From the NCBI GenBank assembly GCA_003427395.1, contig BFEA01000536.1, positions 854,799-879,136 of the forward strand: DNA of 24,338 nt, written 5' to 3'. The position numbers were made by a program, and so were the translations under genes. This document shows positions 14,953 through 23,880 of the stretch, piece after piece. Numbering within the stretch: the first letter of the stretch is position 1; every line of letters begins with the position of its first letter. The notes under the pieces are model-generated. The model had not been told where the DNA came from. It saw only the letters and a program-made list of their open reading frames with translations, and made no database searches. Source of the stretch: Chara braunii. Taxonomy: Eukaryota; Streptophyta; Charophyceae; Charales; Characeae.

Positions 14953-15355
14953 AAAATGGGGGTCGAAAAAAAAAAAAAAAGGTTGTGAGGGGCGGTAGTA
15001 GACCCGGCCCCCTGCTCGCGTAAAATAAGAATCGGGCAGCCAAAATTTTTTTGGAGGCCGCGCGTTGGCCTGAAAGCTTTTAGAAACCTGTAGTCCGCGT
15101 AACACTCTGTGTGTATGGTAGGGTTCCTGCAGTCTGTATGGTAGGGTTCTTGCAGGCCAGATTCAGTCATGATGAGGGTCGCGATCTCTTAACGTTCTCT
15201 TCTTATTACTTCTGAAGTAGAAAACGACGAAACTGACAGCCGTTTTTCCTGGAGTTTTTCTTTTTTTAATAAAAAGAAAAAAACGTAAAGGAAGAAAATC
15301 AGCGGAACTGACAGCCACTTCCTTCTTTGAAAGGGCGACGGCCTCGAGACATCAC

Positions 15356-15524
15356 GGGCCTCGCCACACGGCACACGAAACGAAAACGAAACGAGTGCAT
15401 CTGCCCACGAAAGATGGCAAAATACACTCGTTACTATTTATAGCAAACCGATGAACCTGGCCATTCTCTGCAGAAAGATGCAATCGTTTCGTTTGTCGTT
15501 TCGTGTGCCGTACGGCGACGCCCC
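15356..15524. mobile_element. Fold-back element, family D, about 169 bp
   Basis: Left arm from GGGCCTCGCCACACGGCACA through CGAAACG...AAACGAGTGCATCT pairs with the right arm (AGATGCAATCGTTTCGTTTG ... GTGCCGTACGGCGACGCCCC) with one inserted base and a few mismatches. The roughly 70-bp centre is not coding. Target duplication is unclear. Confidence 0.8.
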
Positions 15525-15548
15525 ATGATTGATTGACCAGGCCCAGGG

Positions 15549-15585
15549 AGTTCATAAAAAAAAAAAGAAAAAAAAGAAAAAAAAC
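15549..15585. repeat. A-rich tract between two fold-back elements
   Basis: Runs of A broken by single G, between family D and family E. Confidence 0.85.
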
Positions 15586-15626
15586 CTCAACGGTACTGTT
15601 CACCAACGGGCTCGCTGCACTACTCT

Positions 15627-15902
15627 CGACATGCACACAAGACATATATGGCAATGTATCTTTCCATGTTCAAGCGGAGGATTCAATCTCATTTGTTCAG
15701 AGATTCTCCAAAACGAAAAAAAGAAAGGTTCCAGAGATACATTACGCGCTTACCTGATTCATTCTCATTTTGCACATTTGGTAAGTAGTGGAGCAACGGC
15801 CCTTCGCTCTCCACCACCCAACGGATGAGCAAAATGGGAATGAATCTTCCGCCGGAACATGGAAAGATACACCGCCATATTTTTTGTCCTTTGTGCATGT
15901 CG
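15627..15902. mobile_element. Fold-back element, family E, about 276 bp
   Basis: Left arm CGACATGCACA...ATATGGCAATGTATCTTTCC and ATGTTCAAGCGGAGGATTCA pairs with the right arm TGAATCTTCCGCCGGAACAT, GGAAAGATACACCGCCATAT and GTGCATGTCG. Pairing is about 85% by eye. The centre (about 15720-15820) has no gene-like frame. Confidence 0.8.
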
Positions 15903-15977
15903 CCCCGCTTCCGGATTCATGTTGGCCGTTGATAAGGGCGGTTTCTTCGGTCCGATAGTGTCAGCACACGATTTTTT

Positions 15978-16025
<48 letters not shown>

Positions 16026-16049
16026 TTATATATAAAAATATATATATAT
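15978..16049. repeat. Compound (CT)n(CA)n(TA)n microsatellite
   Basis: (CT)n 15978-16002, (CA)n to about 16025, then TA-rich. On the minus strand the order is (TG)n(AG)n, as at 1174-1232 and 24269-24338. Confidence 0.95.
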
Positions 16050-18651
16050 TTAAGAAAGAAGGGAATCACCCATTTTTTCTCCCTCCGTACGATCCGGTAC
16101 CTGTGGGCATGTGCGAGAAATCTTTTCGAAGGAGTGCCCTCTGGGTTGTGTCCGGTCACGTTTTTCGACTGCATACAGGCATAGTTGAACCTCCCCGAAC
16201 AAACGAACCGCACTGAGCCTACGAACAGAGGACCATTAGGGGAAAGTACCCACACCAGAATTTGGAACCCCGCTATGTGTCCCAAGAAAAATGGAGTCTC
16301 CTACTGGGTCATACTTTCCCTGAGGAACCGCCGTGCTAACCCGGGATAAAAAGTGGAATACTGTTACCATCCTCCCTCCTTTTTTTCGACGGAAGCGGAC
16401 GACCGTATGTGTGGTATCGATTGCGTGCAGAGGTAGCGCCCGATCTATGTGCTGCCCGACCACGTATTGCTACTGCTCATTCGGTAGCCGCCTCTGGCCT
16501 GCGTATGTGTCATACGGGAGAACTCCGGCTGTTCGTTATCGGACCGGTGACGGCTGATCCCCCACGGTTCTTCCTTCGGTATTACCGTGGCAATTAAGCT
16601 TAAGCAGGAGCGTCTTTGTCTATCCCAGTGTACTGCTTTGGTGGCAAGGTGATATGCATCTTGGAGAGTGGGCTTCGTGGAATATTCGTGCGACGTCACA
16701 TGGCGCCTGGACCGGTAAAAGCATTCATGCTCCATTGTCCCTCCCCCCACCCCCCACCCCCGTCCCCCGTTCTCTGACTTCCCAATGATTGGTGTTCCAA
16801 ACGACCACGCTCGTCCATCTCTCTTCCCCATCTATTAATCTTGGCTTATGAAGCTTATGTCCCTTCCGGTGCGTAATGTGTGAGGTTCTGTTCTCTGAAG
16901 ATCCAGCGGGATGGAAGCTGGTGAAAAGTACTTAAGGGCGCGATCCATCACCCTCTAAACATACGTCAGCGCGTTGGAGCCGTTCAACTGGATTGGGACC
17001 TGCTCGACTCCCCTTCTCTTCCCCATCCTTCCCTCCCGTTCTCGTCTTAATGAGTATATCGAAGAATCGCCGCGCTGATGTATGCTTTGATTGAAAATAC
17101 CAGAGTAACCCTGTTATTGTCCATCGATTTTCTTCGTTATGCATGTGGATTTTGATGCGTGATTGTAGGCCATTTTATATGCGTCCTCCTTGGAATTTTA
17201 GCGACGGGAGTTCGTCGAAGATGGACCTGCTGATTGCGCTTCACGTGGCACTCATCTCGGTCTTGATGTTCATGGCATATCTCGCCTTCCTTTCGTTTCT
17301 TGACCATCGGTCGATCCGACTCTTACAGTGCATCAACGAGTGTTGGAACTCAACTGCAGGTTCCCCATCTACCAAGTGGTGTAAAGCGTAGCCGAGGGTT
17401 ATGCATGCAACTCGTTTTGTGGCTTCTCCATCGAACGGGATTTGTGTTGCGTATGTGCGAACTAAGTGGCAGGGTGCTTGATTAATGCTTTCCGAGGGTT
17501 GGAGTCATGGCTGCTTTCTGTCGATCCCCGATGCCGTCTGCCTACATCTTGGGCACCTCTTTCGTCGCCATATCTCTCATGCTTCTGATCTCTCTTGGCC
17601 TGATGATGTCCACTGTATGGNTGTCATNTTCCTCCCACTTGTCGACCTGCCCAGTGGGCCCGCCCCCCCTCTCTTCTTCCTGCATCGTCAGCATGATCGC
17701 CTTGTCCTATTGGTTCTCGTTCCATGGATCCTTGTTTGCCCTAATCACTAGTATTGTGCTTTGGCATCGTTATGATTTACTTTCGTACGAATGGTACGAA
17801 AGATATGATGGGTGGCAGGGGGTGCGTACGCTCGCCGGATTGACGGTTTTTTGTAACAGAACGAACTTCCTGTATATCGGTGTTTTCTGGACAAGTGATT
17901 TGATCTGTCGCCGTATGGGCAATCACTCGGTTTCGTGGGCACAGGGGGTAGGAGCGAAGTAGGATAGATCAGTCACCTTCATTGATGAGACTGGGGTAGA
18001 TATGGAGGAGCGATACTGAATCGAACCGATAATGGGAGGGTGGAGTGGGGTGAATAATGTCTTGCTTTCCTAGTGGGATGACCGGTTCATAAGAATGTCA
18101 CGATTGGATAGCTATCTGTGAATGAGTTTTTTTTTTTCTCTGAGAATTGGAATGCTGGTTATCGGGTTGTTCCATGGTACTTCGGCAACACCCCGTGTTG
18201 GATGGCTAATTTGTTTTTCTCGTACTTTGAACAATAGGATGTAATGAATGAGTCTAAGGATCTTGCCACGTTGGGCCGGTTAGTCACTATCGTATACCCA
18301 TCCGCCGCTCTATGCCCATTTTGAATGAAACTCTGTCTCGGAGAGGAGGAAGTAGGCTTAACATAGCTCTACGTGCTTACGGTGAGTAGGCGAGGGAGTT
18401 TTGGTTGACCATGGTTTGAGCGATGCTGTCACACTTGGACCGAGAGTCCAGCAATGGATATGATGTGTGGTTGAATCCGTGATATTGTCGTTGGTATTTT
18501 GATCGTCATCTTGTATTGCATAATCCGCAGTGGTACGGTGTGACTCGATCGGTGGTGTTGTTTTTTAACGCAATTCGTGACACAACATGCTGCGACACTG
18601 TCACAGAAGCCACGCAGTAAAACCATAACACACACACAAGCCGAAAAAAGG
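16050..18651. other. No gene recognised; low-repeat stretch with two Ns
   Basis: This 2.6-kb segment has balanced base composition and few simple repeats, unlike its surroundings. Open frames on the plus strand at 17143-17391 and 17507-17962 encode hydrophobic stretches, but they are near chance length, match no family I know, and the second contains both Ns (17621, 17628). No splice-bounded conserved peptide was seen. It could be unique intergenic DNA or the interior of an unknown element. Confidence 0.5.
16739..16768 (-). other. Potential G-quadruplex motif
   Basis: On the minus strand five runs of three to six G (GGGGG, GGGGG, GGGGGG, GGGGGG, GGG) are separated by 1-2 bases. This meets the usual four-run G-quadruplex rule with very short loops, which are the most stable kind. 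Confidence 0.75.
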
Positions 18652-18768
18652 CATGGCGCACTTTGCGCACCCTTGCACAGTAGCGCGCCTCCATGCGCTG
18701 CGCGCACGGCGCACCTCGTGCGCGCGCATTCCGCAGGGCGCACCGCACCGCATCGCGCACCGCAAGTA
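18652..18768. repeat. CpG-rich GCGCACCGC block
   Basis: About 115 bp dominated by GCGCAC, GCACCGC and CGCGCG words (for example GGGCGCACCGCACCGCATCG). Same motif set as 7945-8012 and 14862-14952. It falls off abruptly into AT-rich DNA at both ends. Confidence 0.7.
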
Positions 18769-18883
18769 TGTTATTTTATTATGATTTATTGTTTGAATAA
18801 GAGAGGAGGCGATAAGGAGGAGGAGTTGGTCGGCGAGAGAAGAGGGGGGGGGGATTGTCATTGGTCTTTGCTGGTGTACATCT

Positions 18884-18945
18884 CCTTCTTCTTTCTTCTT
18901 TCTTCTTCTTTCTTCTTCTTTCTTCTTCTTCTTCCTCCTCTTTTA
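18884..18945. repeat. (TTC)n/(CTT)n microsatellite
   Basis: Pure pyrimidine on the plus strand with TTCTTCTTTC steps, a mirror-repeat-like tract. Confidence 0.92.
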
Positions 18946-19475
18946 TCTCTCCTTCATCCCAAGTTCATTAATTTCTTTTGCAATTGGACGGCATTGTACT
19001 TTCTTGTGTATTTGCGCTTCGGAATCAGCCAGTATCGTAACAAAAGCTGTAATTTTACATTGTTCATGATTTTTGTCAATTTTTAAAAGGGAAAAAGATC
19101 TGTGCGGTACTCTGGTACGTGGCAACTGATGTAGGTGTAACACACTGTGACCCATTTTGGTCAATTTAAGAAAAAAATCTACATCCATTGGGAGAATTTG
19201 ACCTCTACCCCTCCCCTTCCTTCCCCCCCCTCAAGGACAAGGGAAAAAGGTGGTGTTAACCCCCCAAGCTGGTGCAAATTTGCCAGCTCCTCAGTACAGC
19301 CAATTTGAACCAAGTCTTTTTTCTTTGCTTTGTTTTTTTTGCCCCAGTCAGAAAACGTTCCATGCCGCCCCCCGCCCCCAACCCAACCCAACAAATAACA
19401 GGTCCTTATGGCCCCGGCTACATGTCCATTCTGGGGAGCGTCAGTCCGGTTCCTATTCCCCCAGCAAGTCAAAAT

Positions 19476-19635
19476 AGTTAGATAGTCCGTCGGGACATCC
19501 GTTAAAATTGGAACGATACAGAGAACCTAGACAAGATTAGCATGGCCCCTGCGCAAGGATGACACACATAAATCGAGAAATGGTCCAAGTTATAAAAAAC
19601 AAAAACAAAAAAAAACAAAAAAACAAAGTTAGATA
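19476..19635 (+). mobile_element. Retroposition unit: target duplications around U6 copy and A tail
   Basis: AGTTAGATA at 19476-19484 is repeated at 19627-19635, immediately before the U6 5' end and after the A-rich tail. Confidence 0.9.
19485..19588 (+). pseudogene. U6 snRNA retropseudogene with 9-nt insertion
   Basis: Full-length copy from GTCCGTCGGGACATCCG to the plant-type 3' end ATCGAGAAATGGTCCAA. The core AAAATTGGAACGATACAGAG and AAGATTAGCATGGCCCCTGC, followed by GCAAGGATGACAC, is intact except for nine extra bases (ACCTAGACA) between the ACAGAGA box and AGATTAGC, inside the catalytic region. An A-rich tail runs to 19626. A perfect 9-bp target duplication AGTTAGATA flanks it (19476-19484 and 19627-19635). 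No TATA or upstream element was seen. This is clear LINE-type retroposition. It is the best-preserved U6 copy here and shows what the parent gene looks like. Confidence 0.93.
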
Positions 19636-19785
19636 CATCAATTACGCACACACGCATCCCTCCGTTTGGCCGAAGGATCCCTGTGGCATTCTGAGGCACA
19701 CGGGCCCCAGTTAGGGCCCGGTTCCAGACATGCAGGGTAGGCCTAAGGGACGACGGTTCAGATGAGGCCCAGATGGGCCTGGACC

Positions 19786-19952
19786 ACGGCCACAAGGCCG
19801 GTACTGGTCCAGCATAGGACCTACTGGCAGCGTTTCAGAGGCTGCCACAGTTTAGGCGCCAACCAGTTNACGGCCACAAGGCCGGTACTGGTCCAGCATA
19901 GGACCTACTGGCAGCGTTTCAGAGGCTGCCACAGTTTAGGCGCCAACCAGTT
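19786..19952. other. Single N between perfect 83-bp direct repeats (assembly scar)
   Basis: 19786-19868 and 19870-19952 are identical over 83 bp with one N at 19869. Same artefact type as at 2665-2833. One copy is probably spurious. Confidence 0.9.
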
Positions 19953-19958
19953 TTGAAA

Positions 19959-19988
19959 CTGGACCGTTGATCTAGATCAACGGTCCAG
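19959..19988. repeat. Perfect 30-bp palindrome
   Basis: The left half CTGGACCGTTGATCT is followed by its exact reverse complement, with no loop. It lies 7 bp past the duplicated assembly scar and just before the GC-rich GATTAGCGCAGC block. Confidence 0.93.
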
Positions 19989-20087
19989 GCCGGTAGGTAC
20001 CAGCGGGTAGGAGGCCGGCCCAGCACTACAAAAGGCTGGGTACCAGCCTCCGTAGGGGAGAGTTAGTATGGACGAGGTTAGTCTTCA

Positions 20088-20195
20088 GGATTAGCGCAGC
20101 AGCCCAGCGTTAGCTCGATTAGCGCAGCGCTGCAGCACAGCGAGGAGCAGCGAGAGAGCAAGGGTTCAGCGGAGAGCGGATTAGCGCAGCATTGG
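20088..20195. repeat. GATTAGCGCAGC repeats
   Basis: GATTAGCGCAGC occurs three times (about 20090, 20119, 20179), with related AGCGTTAGCTC and AGCACAGCGAGGAGCAGCG between. GC-rich, non-coding by appearance. Could be the end of an LTR or a leader of an unknown element. Confidence 0.65.
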
Positions 20196-20288
20196 GCGCC
20201 TCGCCAGTTACCGGCCCAGCCCCCTGCAGCGCCATAGCCAGGTACCAGGGAGGAAGGCTTCGCCTTCTCTCCCTCATCTCCTCCACCG

Positions 20289-20290
<2 letters not shown>

Positions 20291-20356
<66 letters not shown>
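20291..20356. repeat. (CT)n microsatellite
   Basis: About 33 CT units, nearly pure. Confidence 0.97.
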
Positions 20357-20359
<3 letters not shown>

Positions 20360-20974
20360 CCTTCTCAGTCTCAGTCTACTTCTGGGTTCTCCTACGGGAC
20401 TACTGCGGTATGAAGAATGGTTACAAATTCTGATAACATTTGGAACAGCGACATTGGGAGTACGAGTTGAGGACTCTTTGGGGACCTGATTTCATCTTAC
20501 TATTGAGAGAGGTACTTGACATTGTGAGATCGATATCTGGGATATTGTGAGACTTGGCATTCGCGGCATTTCGGATTTTCGTCACTTCTGACAATTCAAG
20601 GTACTATCTTTGGGAACATTGGGTTGACGTCATCTTCCCTCTCCTCCTCTTTTGTCTCTCTTCTCTCCCTTCGTCCGTGGATGATCTCAGTCCCTGGCCC
20701 TTCGTCTATGTCTGAGGCCAGGGCATTCACAGCCCTGATGAATGTTTGAGTGTTTCGATTGCAGTCTGAGTCAGGTCCGAGTCAGTCCAAGGTATCTCAA
20801 GTCTTCCGCTTGCATTTGTATAAACTCTGTATTATCTGGTCGGTTCTGGGAATCTGCGCCATACTTAGGACTGTGTTTCACGAGTATGCAACAATCCCTG
20901 ACCAACATTGACTGCTCCATGTTAAAGGAGGACTGACTGTCAGCTTGCCCTTCTCATGTATTCCTCTCAGGTTC
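20357..20974. other. No gene recognised
   Basis: Contains GACATTG/GATATTGTGAGA-type short repeats (20450-20550) and a pyrimidine-rich stretch at 20635-20680. No tRNA, snRNA or coding signature was seen. Confidence 0.55.
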
Positions 20975-21054
20975 TGGACGACACATATTAATTGAGAAAT
21001 GGGCCAAACAAAATGGACGACACATATTAATTGAGAAATGGGCCAAACAAAAAA
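20975..21054 (+). pseudogene. Tandem fragments of the U6 snRNA 3' end
   Basis: Two 39-bp units (20975-21013 and 21014 on), each containing GGACGACACATATTAATTGA then GAAATGGGCCAA and an A-rich step. They match the last third of U6 (GGATGACACACATAAATCGAGA and so on) with a few substitutions. The A-rich step after each unit suggests a 5'-truncated retrocopy that was later duplicated in tandem, or two successive insertions. Confidence 0.75.
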
Positions 21055-21490
21055 GGAAAAAAATGAGGTGGTTGCTTTGAAAAAAAAAAACGCAGGCGGA
21101 TTGATCGGATATGCCTTCCTGCCGGTCCTGGTTGGGATGTGGACTAAGAGAGGTTGATCTCACAATGAACAGTTGCCATCGGTGAGATTTGTGATCATTT
21201 TTCATTTTTTGGAAGTTTTTGCTCCTTTTTTTTTTTTCGGCTCTTTTTTTTTTTTGTCCATCGATATTAAGAGGTAAGGGGGGATGGTCAGTTGCCAGTT
21301 GGAGAAGAAAGAAACGAACGGGTGCGATTGCACGAGTGGTAGAAGACTAGAAGTTATTGACGTTTCGTGTTTATGTGTGTATGAACGTGGTGGATTTTGA
21401 TTCTCCTTGCGCCTTCTTGAGCCCCTGTCATAAACCCTTGCACTCTCCAACCACTACCACACCACTTCCGTCATCTCTTCTGTCCTTCAA
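21055..21490. other. No gene recognised; A and T runs
   Basis: A-runs at 21056-21064 and 21080-21090 and T-runs at 21226-21256 break up unremarkable sequence. If the NDUFAF7-type gene has exons upstream, this would be intronic, but no exon-like conserved peptide was recognised. Confidence 0.5.
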
Positions 21491-21690
21491 CCTGAACCCC
21501 ACCCCCACTTGATTCCCCTGGATGGCCCCTAACCCCCATTTGGTCCCCCTAGATGACCCTTAACCCCCATTTGATCCCCCTTTGTGGTTCCTAACCATCA
21601 TCTGATCCCCTGGTTGGCCCTTAACCACCATTTGATCCCCCTTGTTGGCCATTAACCCCCATTTGATCCCCCTTATTGGCCATTCACCCC
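21491..21690. repeat. C-rich minisatellite, about 33-36-bp unit
   Basis: Around six imperfect units built on ACCCCCATTTGATCCCCCTT followed by (G/A)TTGGCC(A/C)TTA. It runs to within about 15 bases of the exon acceptor at 21703, so the intron end is made of repeat. Confidence 0.85.
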
Positions 21691-21703
21691 CATTCTCTGG
21701 CAG

Positions 21704-21847
21704 TTCTGCGGTGGTCCAATCACATTGGCAGAGTATATGGAAGAGGTGTTAACGAATCCCACAGCTGGCTATTATATGCATCGGGATGTCTTTGGCACCG
21801 ATGGAGACTTTGTGACATCTCCTGATATCAGCCAAATGTTCGGAGAG
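21704..21847 (+). CDS. NDUFAF7: Internal exon of an NDUFAF7/MidA-type methyltransferase
   Basis: The exon encodes 48 residues in phase 0: FCGGPITLAEYMEEVLTNP, then GYYMHRDVFG, then GDFVTSPDISQMFGE. This is the N-terminal signature of the SAM-dependent methyltransferase family of mitochondrial NDUFAF7 (bacterial MidA), which methylates an arginine of the complex I subunit NDUFS2 during assembly in the mitochondrial matrix. The RDVFG-GDF-TSP-SQMFGE block leads into the SAM-binding domain, which would be in the next exon. The acceptor CTCTGGCAG at 21695-21703 and the donor GAG|GTGTGC at 21848 frame it, and conservation stops exactly at the donor. The other exons are not in the window, or are beyond its end. 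SQMFGE and RDVFG look more plant-like than animal-like to me. The family assignment is firm, the exact exon edges less so. Confidence 0.88.
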
Positions 21848-21864
21848 GTGTGCTTCTGTGAGGA

Positions 21865-22718
21865 GCTTTGTTGCTCCTCCTCCTCCCTCCTCCTCCCTCC
21901 TCCTCCCTCCTCCTCCTTCCTCCTCCTCCTTGTACTCGTTCTCCCCCTCCCCCTCCCCCTCCTCCAGCACCTCAACCATCTTCCCACTCGGACCCCTCCC
22001 CCTCCTTCCACTAGTTCTTCATCTTGCTCAACCTCTGCACCCTCGTCAAGCTCTTCCCCCCCCAGCCTCCTCCTCCTCCTCAACCTCCCCATTCACGCTA
22101 ACCTTGTCCTCCCCCCCGATCCTCAACTCCTTCTGCCCTCCTCCTCCCCCTGCTCCTCCTTCCTATCCTCTCCCGCCTCTCCTCCTTTCTGTCCTCTCCT
22201 GTCCTCTCCCCCTCCTCTATCCCTCCTCCACCCTCTCCTCACCCTCTCCCCCTCCTTCCGCCCTCTCCTTCTTCTGCTTCTTCCACTTCCTCCCCTTCTC
22301 CCCCTTCTCCCCCTTCTTCTCCTCCTCTCCCNCCCTCCCCTCCTCCCCCTTTCCCCCCTCCTTTCCCACCTATGCCCTCCTCCCCTTCTCCCCCCCTCTC
22401 CACTCTGTCTCCCTAAACCTCCTCCTCCTTCCCGTCCTCGTCATTGTGGTCCTCCTCCTCCTCCTCCTCCTTCCTGTCCTTGTCCTTGTGGTACTCCTCC
22501 CTCTTCTTCCTCCTCCTCAACCTCCCTCTTCCCCGCCACACCATCGTCGACCTCCTCCTCCCCCTTCATCTCCCCTCCCCAATGTCCTAAACCTCCTCCT
22601 CCACCTCCTTAACATCCTCAACCTACTCCTCCTCAACCTTCTTGTCTGTCTTCGTCAACCTCTTCCTCCGTCTCCCCCTGCTCAACCTCCTCAACCTCCT
22701 CCATCTCTTTGTGCTTGT
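21865..22718. repeat. About 850-bp polypyrimidine tract in the intron
   Basis: The plus strand is nearly all C and T, built of CTCCTC, CCTCCTT and CTCAACCTC steps, with an N at 22332. It begins about 20 bp past the exon donor. Long stop-free frames across it encode only Pro/Ser/Leu repeats and are products of base composition, not genes. Such homopurine-homopyrimidine DNA can form triplex (H-DNA). Confidence 0.92.
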
Positions 22719-23550
22719 CATTCAATATCTGATTGGCAAAGACAGAAAAAAGAGACAGACACACTCGCAGTTACAGATAGATAACCAAACCGAGATGTTC
22801 GTACCACTTGTCGATGAGTCATCCCGTTTGTACCCTCCCTTAGCTGTCGCCCCATGCCCCTACCGGTAGGATTATGTAGCCATCAGACTGCCAGGTGATT
22901 GCCTCCAAACTCAGACTCCAGTCACTTCAAAGTTTTCCCTTTCCAGAGCTGGTATTCTTAATTGCAATGAGCAACTAAATACAACATACCCCCTGGTAGG
23001 GCTTGGTAGGGTTTTCCTTCCCCTCCCATCCATTGCCTGGGATTAGGAAGAAGCGGCGGTGCTTAGACACGGGAGGAGGTCGGTGCCAACCTGTAACTCT
23101 TTGGGCGGCCCCGCTTGTGTGCATAGATATGGTGCAACAATCGATAGTGAGAGCTGGACTTAGAAGATAAGAGGTTAGGTAGAGTGAAGTATATGAGTGA
23201 AGAATATAGCTTAGTTAAAAAAAAAAGTAAACTAAGTAGTAAATACTGAATAGGAAAGATTGTGCTTGTCGAATTAATGATAAAAGTTATGAAATTGAGA
23301 GGTTTGGAAGGCAAGAGTGAACATCCTTGAGTTATATGGAAGAAGGCCGTGATATTCAGCACTGTGGAGGGACAGCCGAGAAATCGCTGATTGTTTTTTT
23401 TTTCCCCCTGTTGCAGAATGATTGCATGCTTTAGTATTGTCCCTTTTCCTCAGCATCAAGACCGAGTGCCAAATCGGCTCTTCTTTCTTTCTCTCCTTCG
23501 TTTTTCACTTATATGAAGTTATTTCAACATTTTGAAAGGATTCACTGTTC
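22719..23550. other. No gene recognised; one retroelement-like tail
   Basis: GAAGAATATAGCTTAGTTAA plus an A-run at about 23199-23227 matches the tail of the element at 8170-8303. Otherwise no recognisable feature. If the NDUFAF7-type intron continues, this is intronic. Confidence 0.5.
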
Positions 23551-23554
23551 TCCG

Positions 23555-23726
23555 TACCTCGAGTTCCAGCCCCGGGTCCCAGTTCTGAGTCCCGGTTCTG
23601 AGTACCAGTCGTGAGTCCCATTCTCAAGTCCCAGTCTCGAGTCCTAGTCCCGAGTCCCAATCTCGAGTCCCAGTCCCGATCCCCAGTCCTGCATCCCAGT
23701 CCCAAGTCCTGTCCCGACTCCCATTC
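23555..23726. repeat. Minisatellite, 12-bp period
   Basis: About 14 imperfect units on the theme CCCAGTC(C/T)CGAGT. The period of 12 leaves frames open on the minus strand, but the resulting peptide is a Gly/Asp/Thr repeat with no family resemblance. Confidence 0.88.
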
Positions 23727-23772
23727 CATGTTCCTTTGGCGGCCCTAGCTGCATGTACAAGGTTTACAGAGA

Positions 23773-23880
23773 CCTACCCGAATAGAAACCCTGGTCATTA
23801 TCACTGTATCTAGACTTGAAGTTCCATCAAATACAGCAATAATGACCGGGCGTTCTATTCGGGTGAAGACGGTAGGTAGG
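23773..23880. mobile_element. MITE, family A, 108 bp
   Basis: Left end CCTACCCGAATAGAAACCCT pairs with the right end CGTTCTATTCGGGTGAAGAC then GGTAGG. The inner GGTCATTAT pairs with ATAATGACC. It shares AATACAGCAAT(A/G)ATGACCG and the CGGGTGA(A/T)G...GGTAG end with the element at 5160-5311, so both belong to one family. The left end lacks the TTCTTCA found in the other copy. Confidence 0.82.

Noticed and set aside
17143-17962. Two plus-strand frames with hydrophobic stretches (82 and 151 codons)
   Set aside because: The lengths are close to what chance gives in a window this size, no family is recognisable, and the longer one contains two Ns.
21725-22784. Two stop-free frames of about 300 codons after the exon
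   Set aside because: They consist of Pro/Ser/Leu repeats from the polypyrimidine tract. Only the first 41 codons of one frame belong to the real exon.
23505-23729. Minus-strand frame with Gly/Asp/Thr repeats
   Set aside because: Product of the 12-bp minisatellite, whose period is a multiple of three.
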